NCBI GenBank assembly: GCA_030765645.1
Contig: JAVCCE010000035.1
Span: forward strand, 1-62,952
Direction of reading: 5' to 3'
Length of the DNA stretch: 62,952 nt
From: Candidatus Hinthialibacter antarcticus
GTDB lineage: Bacteria; Hinthialibacterota; Hinthialibacteria; Hinthialibacterales; Hinthialibacteraceae
Shown here: positions 9,834-20,333 of the stretch, one piece after another
Layout of the letters: each line of letters starts with the position of its first letter
Numbering within the stretch: the first letter of the stretch is position 1
Notes under the pieces: model-generated
What the model saw: only the letters and a program-made list of their open reading frames with translations
Databases searched by the model: none
Told to the model about the DNA's origin: nothing
Translations under genes and position numbers: made by a program

Positions 9834-10799
9834 ATGACGCGAATACGCTATTTTGTTTGCTGCATTCTTACATTGACGATTCATGCAAGCGCAACGTCCG
9901 TTTCTATTGATGGAACCAATTGGAAAATTAATAACGCGATTACGCATCCAGGCGCGCCTGCCGAAGGTCTGTTGATGAATGTCCGCATGGTGAACAGCAC
10001 CTTTGAAGACGCATCGAAACCCGACTTTGATTCGACGACAAATACAGACCAATTTTTGTCAAAGATACCTGAATACAAATCGTATGAAGTCCGCGCAATT
10101 ACGCTGAACTTACAAGGCGGGTTCCCTGGTTACGAAGGCGCAGTCAATTCCGCGTTTCGCCCCAACGGCGCGTTGAAAAAACCTTACATGAAACGCATCA
10201 AGCGTGTGATTGATGAATGCGACAAGCAAGGCATGGTGGTCATACTGGGATTGTTTTATCAGCGGCAAGACCAGATTCTAAACGATGCAGAGGCGGTCAA
10301 GCGCGCTGTCGTCAACGCGATGAAATGGATTCAAGAAAACAAGATAACGAATGTCGCCATCGAAATCGCCAATGAATATGACCATAATGGATTTGACCAT
10401 CATCAGATTAAATCGGCTACAGGCGAGTTAGAACTCATCCGCCTCGCGAAGAAAACCGCGCCCAATCTCCTCGTCTCGACCAGCGGTTTGGGCCACGGCA
10501 GAATGGACGCAATGATCGCCGAAGAAGCCGATTTCATTCTGATCCATTTCAATGGAACCAAAATCGAAGACATTCCATCACGCATTCAAGCCTTCAAAAA
10601 ATTCAACAAGCCCATTGTCTGTAACGAAGACGACAAGTTAGGCGAGACCGCCGCGCAGGCATTACGCGCCAGCGTTGAAAACGGCTGTTCGTGGGGATTC
10701 ATGCACAAAGAATTAAACCAATACAGCCCGTTTGAATTTAACGGCGCCGCTGATGACCCGATTGTGTATGAGGCGTTTAAGAAGGCAGCGGGGAAGTAA
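9834..10799 (+). CDS. Secreted glycoside-hydrolase-like TIM-barrel protein (GH5-like)
   Basis: A 321-residue exported protein; the signal peptide ends near HASA-T. The barrel pattern matches cellulase-like (GH5-type) folds: VRAITLNLQGGFPG near strand 2, GMVVILGLFYQ near strand 3, and VAIEIANEYDHNG, where Asn-Glu is the expected acid/base pair after strand 4. A late glutamate in PIVCNEDD is a candidate nucleophile, and WGFMHKE is the last strand. No carbohydrate-binding module is attached. It is divergent from the GH88/105 gene. The family call is moderate because the motifs are loose. Confidence 0.7.
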   Translation: MTRIRYFVCCILTLTIHASATSVSIDGTNWKINNAITHPGAPAEGLLMNVRMVNSTFEDASKPDFDSTTNTDQFLSKIPEYKSYEVRAITLNLQGGFPGYEGAVNSAFRPNGALKKPYMKRIKRVIDECDKQGMVVILGLFYQRQDQILNDAEAVKRAVVNAMKWIQENKITNVAIEIANEYDHNGFDHHQIKSATGELELIRLAKKTAPNLLVSTSGLGHGRMDAMIAEEADFILIHFNGTKIEDIPSRIQAFKKFNKPIVCNEDDKLGETAAQALRASVENGCSWGFMHKELNQYSPFEFNGAADDPIVYEAFKKAAGK

Positions 10800-10833
10800 C
10801 GGTTTGGGGATGTCTTCTCTTCGCTTCAGTTCA

Positions 10834-10925
10834 GTAGGGTGGGGTGGGATGAATGCAATGAATCCCACCGTGGCATAACGGTAGGTTTTTATTGGTGGGT
10901 TTCGCTTCGCTCAACGCCACCCTAC
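10834..10925 (+). repeat. GTAGGGTGGG-type palindromic repeat, copy 1
   Basis: A 92-base element with inverted ends GTAGGGTGG/CCACCCTAC. A second copy at 20201-20287 is nearly identical except for a 5-base duplication here (GGGGT). The interior has a second inverted pair (TGGGATGAATGCAATGAATCCCA). No ORF. Confidence 0.85.
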
Positions 10926-10963
10926 TTGAAATGTTGGGAGCAGGCGAGGATGAGGGCAAACAA

Positions 10964-10997
10964 AAAAAGCGGGTAGAGAATTTCTCCACCCGCTTTC
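10964..10997. terminator. Terminator of the ATP synthase operon
   Basis: AAAGCGGGTAGAGAA followed directly by TTTCTCCACCCGCTTT gives a strong hairpin with T-runs on both strands. It lies 22 bases beyond the atpC stop (minus strand) and also faces the rightward GH5-like gene. Confidence 0.8.
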
Positions 10998-11019
10998 GCT
11001 AAATTTTATGGAATGCCTG

Positions 11020-11286
11020 CTACTTCTTTTCTTCGATACTTTCCGTCAACAAAACCGCTTCGCCGCCGGAGACTTCCAATACGCCGCCGTCAACCACAAA
11101 ATTATGGACCTCATCGTCGCTCACGCGGACCATCAAATCCCCTTTGGTCAACGTGGTGAGATAAGGCGCGTGATGGGCCATGATTCCAACCGAACCCTCA
11201 TACGCCGGCGCCATAACGGACACAACCTCGCCCTCGAACAGCGTGGCTTCGTGAGACAAAACGCGGAATATATATGTTGACGCCAT
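11020..11286 (-). CDS. atpC: F1Fo ATP synthase epsilon subunit (short form)
   Basis: Central-stalk subunit of the ATP synthase. Only 88 residues, covering the N-terminal beta-sandwich (FRVLSHEATLFEGEVVSVMA to GGEAVLLTESIE). The family motif GSVGIMAHHAPY is present. The C-terminal two-helix domain, which in longer forms inhibits ATP hydrolysis and binds ATP, is absent. The gene ends in EEKK followed by a stop and then the terminator, so the short form looks genuine rather than frameshifted. Last gene of the operon, 28 bases after atpD. Confidence 0.95.
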   Translation of the reverse strand: MASTYIFRVLSHEATLFEGEVVSVMAPAYEGSVGIMAHHAPYLTTLTKGDLMVRVSDDEVHNFVVDGGVLEVSGGEAVLLTESIEEKK

Positions 11287-11314
11287 AATTCGTTTAGGCT
11301 CTCAATCTTCGTGT

Positions 11315-12802
<1,488 letters not shown>

Positions 12803-13669
12803 TTAGCCAGACAGCGCGTTGGCGCCGCTAACGATTTCGAGAATTTCCGTCGTGATTGAGGTCTGTCGCGCCTTGTTCATGTCAAGCGTCAGCGTGTCAA
12901 TCAATTCACGGCAGTTGGTATTCGCCGCCGCCATCGCCATCATGCGCGCCTGGTGTTCAGCGGCGAATGCGTCCACGAACGTGAACAATAATTTCGTTTC
13001 GAGAAACTTCGGCAGCAATTGTTTCAACAGCGTTAGCGGGTCCGGTTCAAAAATATAATCAATCGGGGCCGACGCGCCGCCGCTGCTTGGAGCCAGTTCA
13101 TCCTGCTTGAGCGGCAACAGTAGTTCATGATGAGGCCGATAATTCATCGCGCTGATCGCACGGTTGCAAACCAATTCGACTGCGTCATATTCGCCGCTCA
13201 AAAACAGGTCGCGCAGCTCGCGGGCAATTTCAAGAACCCGGGGAACGTCTACATTACCGCTAAAATCTTCATACGACTTGCAAATAGGAAACCCTTGTCG
13301 ACGAATGGCGCTGGCGGCGCGTTTACCTACAATATAGAATGTTCCGTTTTCGACGGCTTTCGCCCTGTCGATTGCGTATCGAGAAATTGTGTTGTTGAAA
13401 GCGCCGCACAGCCCGCGGTCAGATGAAAACACAACCATCAAGCGCTTTTTGACTTCACGGTTTTCTAAGAGCGGCTGCCCTTCCGAACCGACAGAGTTGA
13501 CCAGATTGGCGACCAACTGCTGTAAGCGCTCAACATACGGACGCGCCTTATCACGGCGTTCGTGAGTGCGGCGCATCTTGGATGCGGCGACCGAACGCAT
13601 GGCGCGGGTAATCAGTTGTGTGTTCTTCACCGTACGGATGCGGCGGCGAAGGTCTTTTAACGACGGCAT
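12803..13669 (-). CDS. atpG: F1Fo ATP synthase gamma subunit
   Basis: Rotating central shaft of F1; 288 residues, the usual length. The N-terminal helix (LRRRIRTVKNTQLITRAM) and C-terminal helix (ARMMAMAAANTNCRELIDTL) form the coiled coil. The central Rossmann-like part contains VVFSSDRGLCGAFNN. It lies between atpA and atpD in the leftward operon. Confidence 0.97.
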   Translation of the reverse strand: MPSLKDLRRRIRTVKNTQLITRAMRSVAASKMRRTHERRDKARPYVERLQQLVANLVNSVGSEGQPLLENREVKKRLMVVFSSDRGLCGAFNNTISRYAIDRAKAVENGTFYIVGKRAASAIRRQGFPICKSYEDFSGNVDVPRVLEIARELRDLFLSGEYDAVELVCNRAISAMNYRPHHELLLPLKQDELAPSSGGASAPIDYIFEPDPLTLLKQLLPKFLETKLLFTFVDAFAAEHQARMMAMAAANTNCRELIDTLTLDMNKARQTSITTEILEIVSGANALSG

Positions 13670-13691
13670 TGTTCGTATCCCGTCCTAGAAT

Positions 13692-15203
13692 TTACGCTGT
13701 TTGAAACTGCTCTTTATACTTTGTGATTGCTTCGTTTAACTTTTCGACCGCATCATCATCCACAATTTTCTTTTCTTCAATCGAATGGATGACGTCGCCG
13801 TAACCCTTCTCAACAAACGCAAACAAGCCTTCTTCAAACTTGCGCACGTCATGCGTATCGAGAGAATCTAAGAAACCGTGGGCGCCCGCAAAAATAATGA
13901 CGACTTGCTGGGCAAGCGTCTTAGGCGCGTATTGGTTTTGTTTGAGCAACTCAGTCATGCGCTCGCCGCGAATCAGCTGGGCCTGGGTCGCCTTATCAAG
14001 GTCAGAACCAAACTGCGCAAACGCCGCCAATTCACGATACTGGGCCAGATCGAGGCGCAGACGGCCTGCGACCGATTTCATCGCTTTGGTCTGCGCGTTT
14101 CCACCGACGCGGGACACGGAAAGTCCGACATTGATCGCTGGCTTAACGCCCGCGTAGAACAAGTCAGGTTCCAGATAAATCTGTCCATCGGTAATCGAAA
14201 TGACGTTGGTTGGAATGTATGCGGAAACGTCGCCCGCCTGAGTTTCGATAATGGGAAGCGCGGTCAAAGAACCGCCGCTTTTTTCATCGCTGAGTTTTGC
14301 GGCGCGTTCTAACAAACGGCTGTGCAAGTAGAAAACGTCGCCAGGATACGCTTCGCGTCCGGGAGGACGGCGTAAGAGCAAAGACAACTGGCGATAAGCC
14401 GCCGCGTGTTTGGAAAGATCGTCATATACAACCAACACAGAGCGCCCGCTGTACATGAAATATTCGCCCATCGCACAACCAGCGTAAGGGGCGATATATT
14501 GCAGCGAGGCGGACTGTTCCGCCGTCGAAGAAACAATCGTGGTGTATTCCATCGCGCCGTTTTTCTTTAATACTTCCGCTACAGCGGCGACGCTGGAAGC
14601 TTTTTGACCAATAGCGACGTAAATACAGAAAACGTCGGCGCCTTTTTGATTGATGATGGCGTCGATTGCGACGGCCGTCTTGCCCGTGCCTCGGTCGCCA
14701 ATAATCAATTCGCGCTGACCGCGTCCGATTGGAATCATCGAATCGATCGCTTTTATTCCCGTCATCAACGGTTCCTTAACGGGCTGGCGATCAAGTACGC
14801 CCGGCGCCATTGATTCAACGGTGCGGAACTCGGTCGATGCGATGGGGCCGTCGCCGTCGATTGGCTCGCCCAGCGCGTTGACCACGCGGCCAATCACGCC
14901 TTCGCCAACGGGAACCGACGCAATGCGTCCGGTGCGTTTGACGATATCGCCTTCTTTAATGCCCCGGTCAGAACCGAACAAAGCGGCGCCAACGGAGTTT
15001 TCTTCCAAGTTCAATACCATGCCCATCAGGCCGCCGGGAAATTCCAGCAACTCGCCGGACATGGCTTCTTCTAATCCATAAATCGTAGCGATGCCGTCGC
15101 CGACTTTCAGGACGCTGCCAACCGTCTCCATCTTGAGATCGGTTTCAAATGCCGACAGTTCCCGTTCAAGAACCGACGTGATTTCTTCCGGTCGCAAAGC
15201 CAT
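13692..15203 (-). CDS. atpA: F1Fo ATP synthase alpha subunit
   Basis: Regulatory nucleotide-binding subunit of F1; 503 residues, standard. The P-loop is [15 protein letters not shown], with [13 protein letters not shown] before it and the [16 protein letters not shown] segment and [14 protein letters not shown] arginine-finger region after it. It starts 42 bases downstream of the atpH stop. No anomalies. Confidence 0.98.
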   Translation of the reverse strand: MALRPEEITSVLERELSAFETDLKMETVGSVLKVGDGIATIYGLEEAMSGELLEFPGGLMGMVLNLEENSVGAALFGSDRGIKEGDIVKRTGRIASVPVGEGVIGRVVNALGEPIDGDGPIASTEFRTVESMAPGVLDRQPVKEPLMTGIKAIDSMIPIGRGQRELIIGDRGTGKTAVAIDAIINQKGADVFCIYVAIGQKASSVAAVAEVLKKNGAMEYTTIVSSTAEQSASLQYIAPYAGCAMGEYFMYSGRSVLVVYDDLSKHAAAYRQLSLLLRRPPGREAYPGDVFYLHSRLLERAAKLSDEKSGGSLTALPIIETQAGDVSAYIPTNVISITDGQIYLEPDLFYAGVKPAINVGLSVSRVGGNAQTKAMKSVAGRLRLDLAQYRELAAFAQFGSDLDKATQAQLIRGERMTELLKQNQYAPKTLAQQVVIIFAGAHGFLDSLDTHDVRKFEEGLFAFVEKGYGDVIHSIEEKKIVDDDAVEKLNEAITKYKEQFQTA

Positions 15204-15245
15204 CGTTTTCGCCTCTCCGTCAGTGGTTCACTCTATGGCGCAGCG

Positions 15246-15803
15246 TTAAGACGCCAATCGCGCCAAGGACATCCGGCGCCGCAAATCGACCAACTGCGAC
15301 TGAATGGTCGCATCAATCAGCGTGTCGCCAAACTGTACCCGTACGCCCCCGACAATTGTGGGATCGACCTTGAATTGCATGATAAACTTTCGTTCGCAAT
15401 AGGCGTCCAGTTTTTGTCGCAGGGTATCTTTTTCTTCATCCGACAACTCGACCGCAGTCGTTACTAAGCCTTCAGTAACGCCGCCTTCTTTTTCCACGAG
15501 CCGCTCGAACTCATCAAGGATGTCGATCAAATGGTCTAGTCGTCCGCGCCGCAACAATAGCAAGAGAAAATACATGAACAATTCAGAGCTATTGTTCTGA
15601 AATGCGTCGCGAATCATCTTGCGCTTATCGTCCGCGCGAAACTGCGGGCCTTCTAGAAACACCTTAAAACGGGATTGGGACAATATCAATTCGCGCAACG
15701 ACAACGCTTCGCTCAGCGCGTCGTCTAACGAGACATTGTGCTTACCTGCGGCGGCCAACAAGGCTGACGCATAGTTTTTGGAAACGTCCGGGTCCCGCTC
15801 CAC
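15246..15803 (-). CDS. atpH: F1Fo ATP synthase delta subunit
   Basis: Peripheral-stalk subunit that joins F1 to the b subunits; 185 residues. It has the conserved start SKNYASALLAAA and the C-terminal signature VGGVRVQFGDTLIDATIQSQ typical of the OSCP/delta family. It begins three bases after the atpF stop, so translation is probably coupled. Confidence 0.95.
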   Translation of the reverse strand: MERDPDVSKNYASALLAAAGKHNVSLDDALSEALSLRELILSQSRFKVFLEGPQFRADDKRKMIRDAFQNNSSELFMYFLLLLLRRGRLDHLIDILDEFERLVEKEGGVTEGLVTTAVELSDEEKDTLRQKLDAYCERKFIMQFKVDPTIVGGVRVQFGDTLIDATIQSQLVDLRRRMSLARLAS

Positions 15804-15806
15804 GCT

Positions 15807-16349
15807 CTAGTTCCTTTCGATCCGATTCAAGAAGTCGCCGATCAGGCTGCGTTGCTTCTCGTCATCGAGCCGTTCTTTGATCAGGTGTTCAGAGGCCATG
15901 ATCGTCATATTGACAATGTCGGCCTTGAGTTCTTCGCGGGCCTTTTGGATTTCATACTGGACGTTCTGCCTGGCTTTTTCCAGCAGCGCTTCCGCATCCG
16001 CATGGCCCTTCTCGCGAATTCCATCCGCCGTACGCTTGCCTTCGTTGAGAAGTTCCAGCATTTTCTGGCGGGACTCCTCTTCGATGCCGCGCAGCCGCGC
16101 AGAAATCGCTTCCTGGTCTTTCTCTGATTGAAGGCGCACATCCTCGGCGCGCTTCAAATCTGCATCAATCGCGTTGCGACGCTCATCAATGATGTTCATG
16201 ATGGGACCAAACGCAAACAGCTTCAATATCCAAAATACAATAAGGAAGCAGACAATATGCGTAATGATCTGCGCGTACAAAGGCGGACCTCCGCCGGACG
16301 CGCCAACGACCGCAACGCTTTGAACCGTCTGAAGAATCGAACTGATCAC
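15807..16349 (-). CDS. atpF: F1Fo ATP synthase b subunit
   Basis: Membrane anchor and long helix of the peripheral stalk; 180 residues. One transmembrane helix near residues 28-48 (ITHIVCFLIVFWILKLFAF) is followed by a highly charged continuous helix (DERRNAIDADLKRAEDVRLQ onward). Only one b-type gene is present, so a homodimer is expected. 44 bases downstream of atpE. Confidence 0.95.
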   Translation of the reverse strand: MISSILQTVQSVAVVGASGGGPPLYAQIITHIVCFLIVFWILKLFAFGPIMNIIDERRNAIDADLKRAEDVRLQSEKDQEAISARLRGIEEESRQKMLELLNEGKRTADGIREKGHADAEALLEKARQNVQYEIQKAREELKADIVNMTIMASEHLIKERLDDEKQRSLIGDFLNRIERN

Positions 16350-16393
16350 AATAACTACTCCTTCCGCTGCTGGTGGTTTAATTCAGGAGCGAA

Positions 16394-16648
<255 letters not shown>

Positions 16649-16731
16649 CTAGCATTTTACCGAACTATGGACGGCGTTATTTTATCGTCCTGATGCCGAC
16701 GCAACGCGCCGACGACATTTCTAAATTGTAA

Positions 16732-17607
16732 TCAATGGTGTTCTTCGTGCGGCAACACCATTGAAATATACACAGTCGCCAATAATGAAAAAACTAAAGC
16801 CTGAATCGTCCCTAACAACATCGACAAGAACACAAACGGCAAGTGCAGCGGGATGCCGACTGGCGACATGGGAATCAGGGCGACAACCATTTGCACACCT
16901 AAAATCAGGGCGATTCCCAGCAGCATGTCTTCGCCGAAGATGTTACCAAAAAGTCGGCAAGCCAGACTCAGCGGCTTAATAAATTCTTCCATAATATGCA
17001 GCGGCAAAAACAGCGGCACTAGCCCCCACCCAACGGCGTCTTTCGGTTCGCCCATCAGGTGATAAAAATACTTCGCAGGACCGAGACGGGTCAGCGCAGC
17101 AAATTGAACATATAAAAACACGCAAATCGCGAGTGCGCTGGTGACGGCAAAACTCGAAGTCGGCGACTTCATCAACGGAATCAGGCCGAACCAGTTCATC
17201 GTAAAAATGAAGAGAAACAGGCTGCCGATAAATGGAAAATAGCGCCGCCCTTCTTTTTCACCCAGAATTCCAGTCACGATACCGAGCAGGGCTTCAATAA
17301 TCAATTCAGCGCACGCCTGCAAGCGCCCAGGAATAATCGAACATTTGCGCGTCGCCGTGTAGAAAAACGCTGCGATGGCGGCAATCGCCAGAATAATAAA
17401 GATTTGGTTTTCAAAATACCGCATCAATTCGATGAATTGATTATGAGGAAAATACACATGAAGCGCATGGACAAAGTTAGGCAGTTCAGGAATCGCGGCG
17501 GCCTCTTGACCGTGGCTCGCGCTTTCAGCAGCGTGCTCAACGGCATGCCCGGCTTCTTCTGATGCTTGAATGACCGCAAACCATAAGGTACTTGCGACGT
17601 TCATCAA
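16732..17607 (-). CDS. atpB: F1Fo ATP synthase a subunit
   Basis: Stator subunit forming the proton half-channels; 291 residues with five or six helices. The essential arginine lies in SLACRLFGNIFGEDML. The N-terminal 45 residues are periplasmic-looking and histidine- and glutamate-rich (ASEEAGHAVEHAAESASHG), longer than in many species. Its ATG overlaps the preceding atpI stop by four bases. Confidence 0.95.
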   Translation of the reverse strand: MMNVASTLWFAVIQASEEAGHAVEHAAESASHGQEAAAIPELPNFVHALHVYFPHNQFIELMRYFENQIFIILAIAAIAAFFYTATRKCSIIPGRLQACAELIIEALLGIVTGILGEKEGRRYFPFIGSLFLFIFTMNWFGLIPLMKSPTSSFAVTSALAICVFLYVQFAALTRLGPAKYFYHLMGEPKDAVGWGLVPLFLPLHIMEEFIKPLSLACRLFGNIFGEDMLLGIALILGVQMVVALIPMSPVGIPLHLPFVFLSMLLGTIQALVFSLLATVYISMVLPHEEHH

Positions 17608-17999
17608 TCAACCTCGACTTTTGTTTCTGCGGCGGTTTCAGTCGGCCCGGCTTCTCTTCCGCCCCGCAACGATTCGAGCAAGACAAAAAGAAACGGAACC
17701 TGAAATGCTGCAAGCGCCGGAAGCAGCGCCACTTTCATCGTCAACAAAATAAACGCGCCCAATCCATAAAACACGGGCAGTTTAACAAGTATGTACAAAA
17801 AAATTCGGAATGATCGGCAAGGCCCCATTGCCTCTTCGATCAGACTCTTTAATAACCACAAATTAACCGCTGATGCTAGGCCGCCAAACAAACATCCAAA
17901 AGCGGCGTCTAATCCAAAAACCGGCCAAGCCAACAGCGACAGAATAATAATCGCGCCGAGTGAATTCGCCACAACCTGGTTAATGTCTTTCGGAGTCAC
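17604..17999 (-). CDS. atpI: ATP synthase subunit I-like membrane protein
   Basis: Small membrane protein with four hydrophobic segments, in the atpI position and of the ATP synthase I chain type, which helps c-ring assembly or Mg2+ handling. The start chosen is GTG at 17999 because GGAG lies seven bases before it; an upstream TTG at 18020 would add seven residues and has no such site. The tail is acidic and low in hydrophobicity (GPTETAAETKVEVD). It overlaps atpZ by 20 bases and atpB by four. Confidence 0.75.
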   Translation of the reverse strand: MTPKDINQVVANSLGAIIILSLLAWPVFGLDAAFGCLFGGLASAVNLWLLKSLIEEAMGPCRSFRIFLYILVKLPVFYGLGAFILLTMKVALLPALAAFQVPFLFVLLESLRGGREAGPTETAAETKVEVD

Positions 18000-18240
18000 T
18001 CTTCTTCTCCAACTGGTCAATCAACCGGCGAATCACAAAATATGTTTGTCGAAATCCTGAAAACATTCCCAAAAATAAAAAAGGAATTTTTAACCAAGTC
18101 AAGCCAAAATAATCATCCAGCCAGCGTCCAATCATAAAAAACGCGATGGGATACAAAGCCAGAAACACCGGAATAAAAGAGGCTTGCCCGGCGATGCGAA
18201 CCCAATTGGGTTCATCATCCTGTAATTTATTTGTGGACAT
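17980..18240 (-). CDS. atpZ: AtpZ/AtpI-type small ATP synthase-associated membrane protein
   Basis: About 86 residues, two membrane segments (FIPVFLALYPIAFFMIGRWL and IPFLFLGMFSGFRQTYFVI), with the GRWLDD motif of the AtpZ/AtpI family (putative F0F1-ATPase assembly or cation-handling subunit). First gene of the operon. Start uncertain: ATG at 18240, or TTG at 18249 with AGAGAG five bases before it. The 18250-18539 gap upstream is AT-rich and should hold the operon promoter and that of the divergent radical SAM gene, but no clear boxes stand out. Confidence 0.75.
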   Translation of the reverse strand: MSTNKLQDDEPNWVRIAGQASFIPVFLALYPIAFFMIGRWLDDYFGLTWLKIPFLFLGMFSGFRQTYFVIRRLIDQLEKKSDSERH

Positions 18241-18539
18241 TTTGTCCAACGAATCTCTCTTCAGGCCAATAACAAAGCAGTCCTAAAGAAACTGTCTTAT
18301 GAGATTGATAATCCTACTAATACGTCGGGGCAGTGTCAACGCCTACTCACAAAACTTGGATATATTTATGACTAAATTTAGGTTCTTAGTCAATTTAACC
18401 AAAAAGACATGCTGCTACTACAATGAGATTATCGTGAAACAACGCGGTTTCTCATTCACAGAATCAAAAAACGCTATACTCTTCCATAGAATTAGCAACC
18501 ACTTCCATGAAAGATAAATACCCGTAACCTTATAAAAAT

Positions 18540-20075
18540 ATGGGACTTAAAGAGAAAATTGCCCACGAGAAGCACCTGCTTGCCTACCCCGAGACGCCGC
18601 ATGGCCCGCTGGGGATGATCTACCCCAATGTGTATGGCGTCGGCATGGCGTGTCTTGGCTTTCAACAAATTTATCGCTTGTTTCAAGAATCAGGCATTGC
18701 CGCCGAGCGAATTTTTTTTGATAAAAAAGGGCGCGAAACGCGCAGTTTGAACAATCAAATCCCGCTTTTTCGGTTCCCCTATCTGGCGACATCATATACC
18801 TACGAGCTCGACATCATTCATTTGTTGCAGATGATGATTCGCGGCGGCGTCGAACCGCTATGGCAAGACCGCAGCGAAGGTTCCCCTATATTAATCGTCG
18901 GAGGCCAAGCCTCGACGGCGAATGTACGTGTGGTCTCGCGCATCGCAGACATCATCGTCATTGGCGAAGGCGAGCGCGTTGTTTCGACGCTCGCTCAAAC
19001 TCTGATCGAAGCCCAAGGGCTTCCGCGCATGGACGTGCTCACCCGCGTCGCAGAGCGCGTGCCCAATGTGTTTGTCCCTGCGGTGCATGAAGTCTACGAT
19101 CCCACGGTCCACACCGCCCACTCGATGGATGAGATCGACGAAGTCGATTGCCACTCGATCATGCTGGCTCCCGACGATGAATTCGGCGGGGCGTTTTTGC
19201 TTGAAGTTTCGCGCGGCTGCATGTACCGCTGCAAATTTTGCATCGTCCATTACATGAACGGCTCGGCGCGTTACCGCAACTACGATAAGTTAATCGGCGT
19301 TCTTGAGCGCTATCAGAACGATTACCACAAAGTCGGCCTATTGGGCGCCGCAGTCGCAGACCATCCGCAAGTGGAAGAGATCACCGAATGGCTGCTCACG
19401 CGCGGCAAGCAGGTTTCAACCTCGTCCCTTCGCGCAGAACGCATCACTGAGCGCTTTCTCGATTTGCTCAAAGCAGCCGGACAACACAACATCACCGTCG
19501 CGCCGGAGACGGGCAGCATCGAAAGCCGTAAGCGCATGAGAAAAGGCGTGAAGGACGAGAAGTACATCCGGCTGGCGGAATGGGCGGGCAAACGGCGCTT
19601 TCCCAGCATGAAATTGTATTTCGTCATTGGAACGCCCGAATCAGAGCCAATGCAGGAAGCCAGCGACATCATCGAGTTCGGCAAAAAAATGAACGACGCC
19701 TTCACCAAATCAGGCGGCGGGCGGCTGACGATTACCGTATCCCCGTTTGTACCAAAGCCGACCACCCCTTGGGCGGACGGTGGGCTGTGGGAACCCAAGG
19801 TCGTCAAAAAAGCCTCGCGCATCATCCGCAAGGAACTCGCGTTTCGTAACAACGTGCGCGTCCCGCCGGTGAATGTCAAAGAGGCGCGCGCGGAAACCGT
19901 CTTGTCATGGTCTGGCGCCGAATTGACCGACGAACTCTTGCGGCTCGCCCACGGCGAACTCTCGCTTGAAAACGCATTTAAAGATTTTGACTTTGCCTCG
20001 CTCGACCGTAACGCCGAGACCAGCGCCCTGCCCCACGCCTCCACGCTGAAATATCTGGCGAAAGCAAGAGGGTGA
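18540..20075 (+). CDS. B12-binding-type radical SAM protein
   Basis: A 511-residue protein with an N-terminal cobalamin-binding-like Rossmann region (about 20-150; ILIVGGQASTANVRVVSRIA followed by DIIVIGEGE) and a radical SAM core. The cluster motif is EVSRGCMYRCKFC (Cys spacing 3 and 2). SAM-binding segments such as TVAPETGSIESRKRMRKG follow. It resembles the TIGR03960-like family, whose members are often encoded near tRNA-modification or ribosome genes. It stands alone here, divergent from the ATP synthase operon. The reaction is unknown. Confidence 0.85.
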   Translation: MGLKEKIAHEKHLLAYPETPHGPLGMIYPNVYGVGMACLGFQQIYRLFQESGIAAERIFFDKKGRETRSLNNQIPLFRFPYLATSYTYELDIIHLLQMMIRGGVEPLWQDRSEGSPILIVGGQASTANVRVVSRIADIIVIGEGERVVSTLAQTLIEAQGLPRMDVLTRVAERVPNVFVPAVHEVYDPTVHTAHSMDEIDEVDCHSIMLAPDDEFGGAFLLEVSRGCMYRCKFCIVHYMNGSARYRNYDKLIGVLERYQNDYHKVGLLGAAVADHPQVEEITEWLLTRGKQVSTSSLRAERITERFLDLLKAAGQHNITVAPETGSIESRKRMRKGVKDEKYIRLAEWAGKRRFPSMKLYFVIGTPESEPMQEASDIIEFGKKMNDAFTKSGGGRLTITVSPFVPKPTTPWADGGLWEPKVVKKASRIIRKELAFRNNVRVPPVNVKEARAETVLSWSGAELTDELLRLAHGELSLENAFKDFDFASLDRNAETSALPHASTLKYLAKARG

Positions 20076-20112
20076 TGTATAAAATCCCCCCCCAAGTTGA
20101 GGGAGGTTTACC

Positions 20113-20168
20113 CCGTAGGATGAGTTCTTAACCCATCAGAAGCAAAAAGGGCGCAGCACGCTGCGCCC
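20113..20168 (+). repeat. Two small palindromic repeats
   Basis: GTAGGATGAGTTCTTAACCC then ATCAG is a variant of the palindrome seen at 40678-40701 and 61617-61642. GGGCGCAGCACGCTGCGCCC (20149-20168) is a perfect-arm hairpin. They fill the region after the radical SAM stop, together with the next repeat, and could help end transcription. Confidence 0.7.
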
Positions 20169-20200
20169 CTACAATGAATCCTCTTACAAATTAGCCCAAT

Positions 20201-20287
20201 GTAGGGTGGGATGAATGCAATGAATCCCACCGTGGCATAACGCTAGGTTTTCATTGGTGGGTTTCGCTTCGCTCAACACCACCCTAC
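20201..20287 (+). repeat. GTAGGGTGGG-type palindromic repeat, copy 2
   Basis: An 87-base copy of the element at 10834-10925. Inverted ends GTAGGGTGG/CCACCCTAC and the interior TTTCGCTTCGCTCAAC are shared. Confidence 0.85.
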
Positions 20288-20333
20288 TTGATAAGCCTGT
20301 CTTCATCGTTTCTATGATTCCGGTGAAACGTTT

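Noticed and set aside
19322-20095. 257-codon minus-strand frame over the radical SAM gene
   Set aside because: Ser-rich antisense shadow of a gene with a clear CxxxCxxC motif on the other strand.
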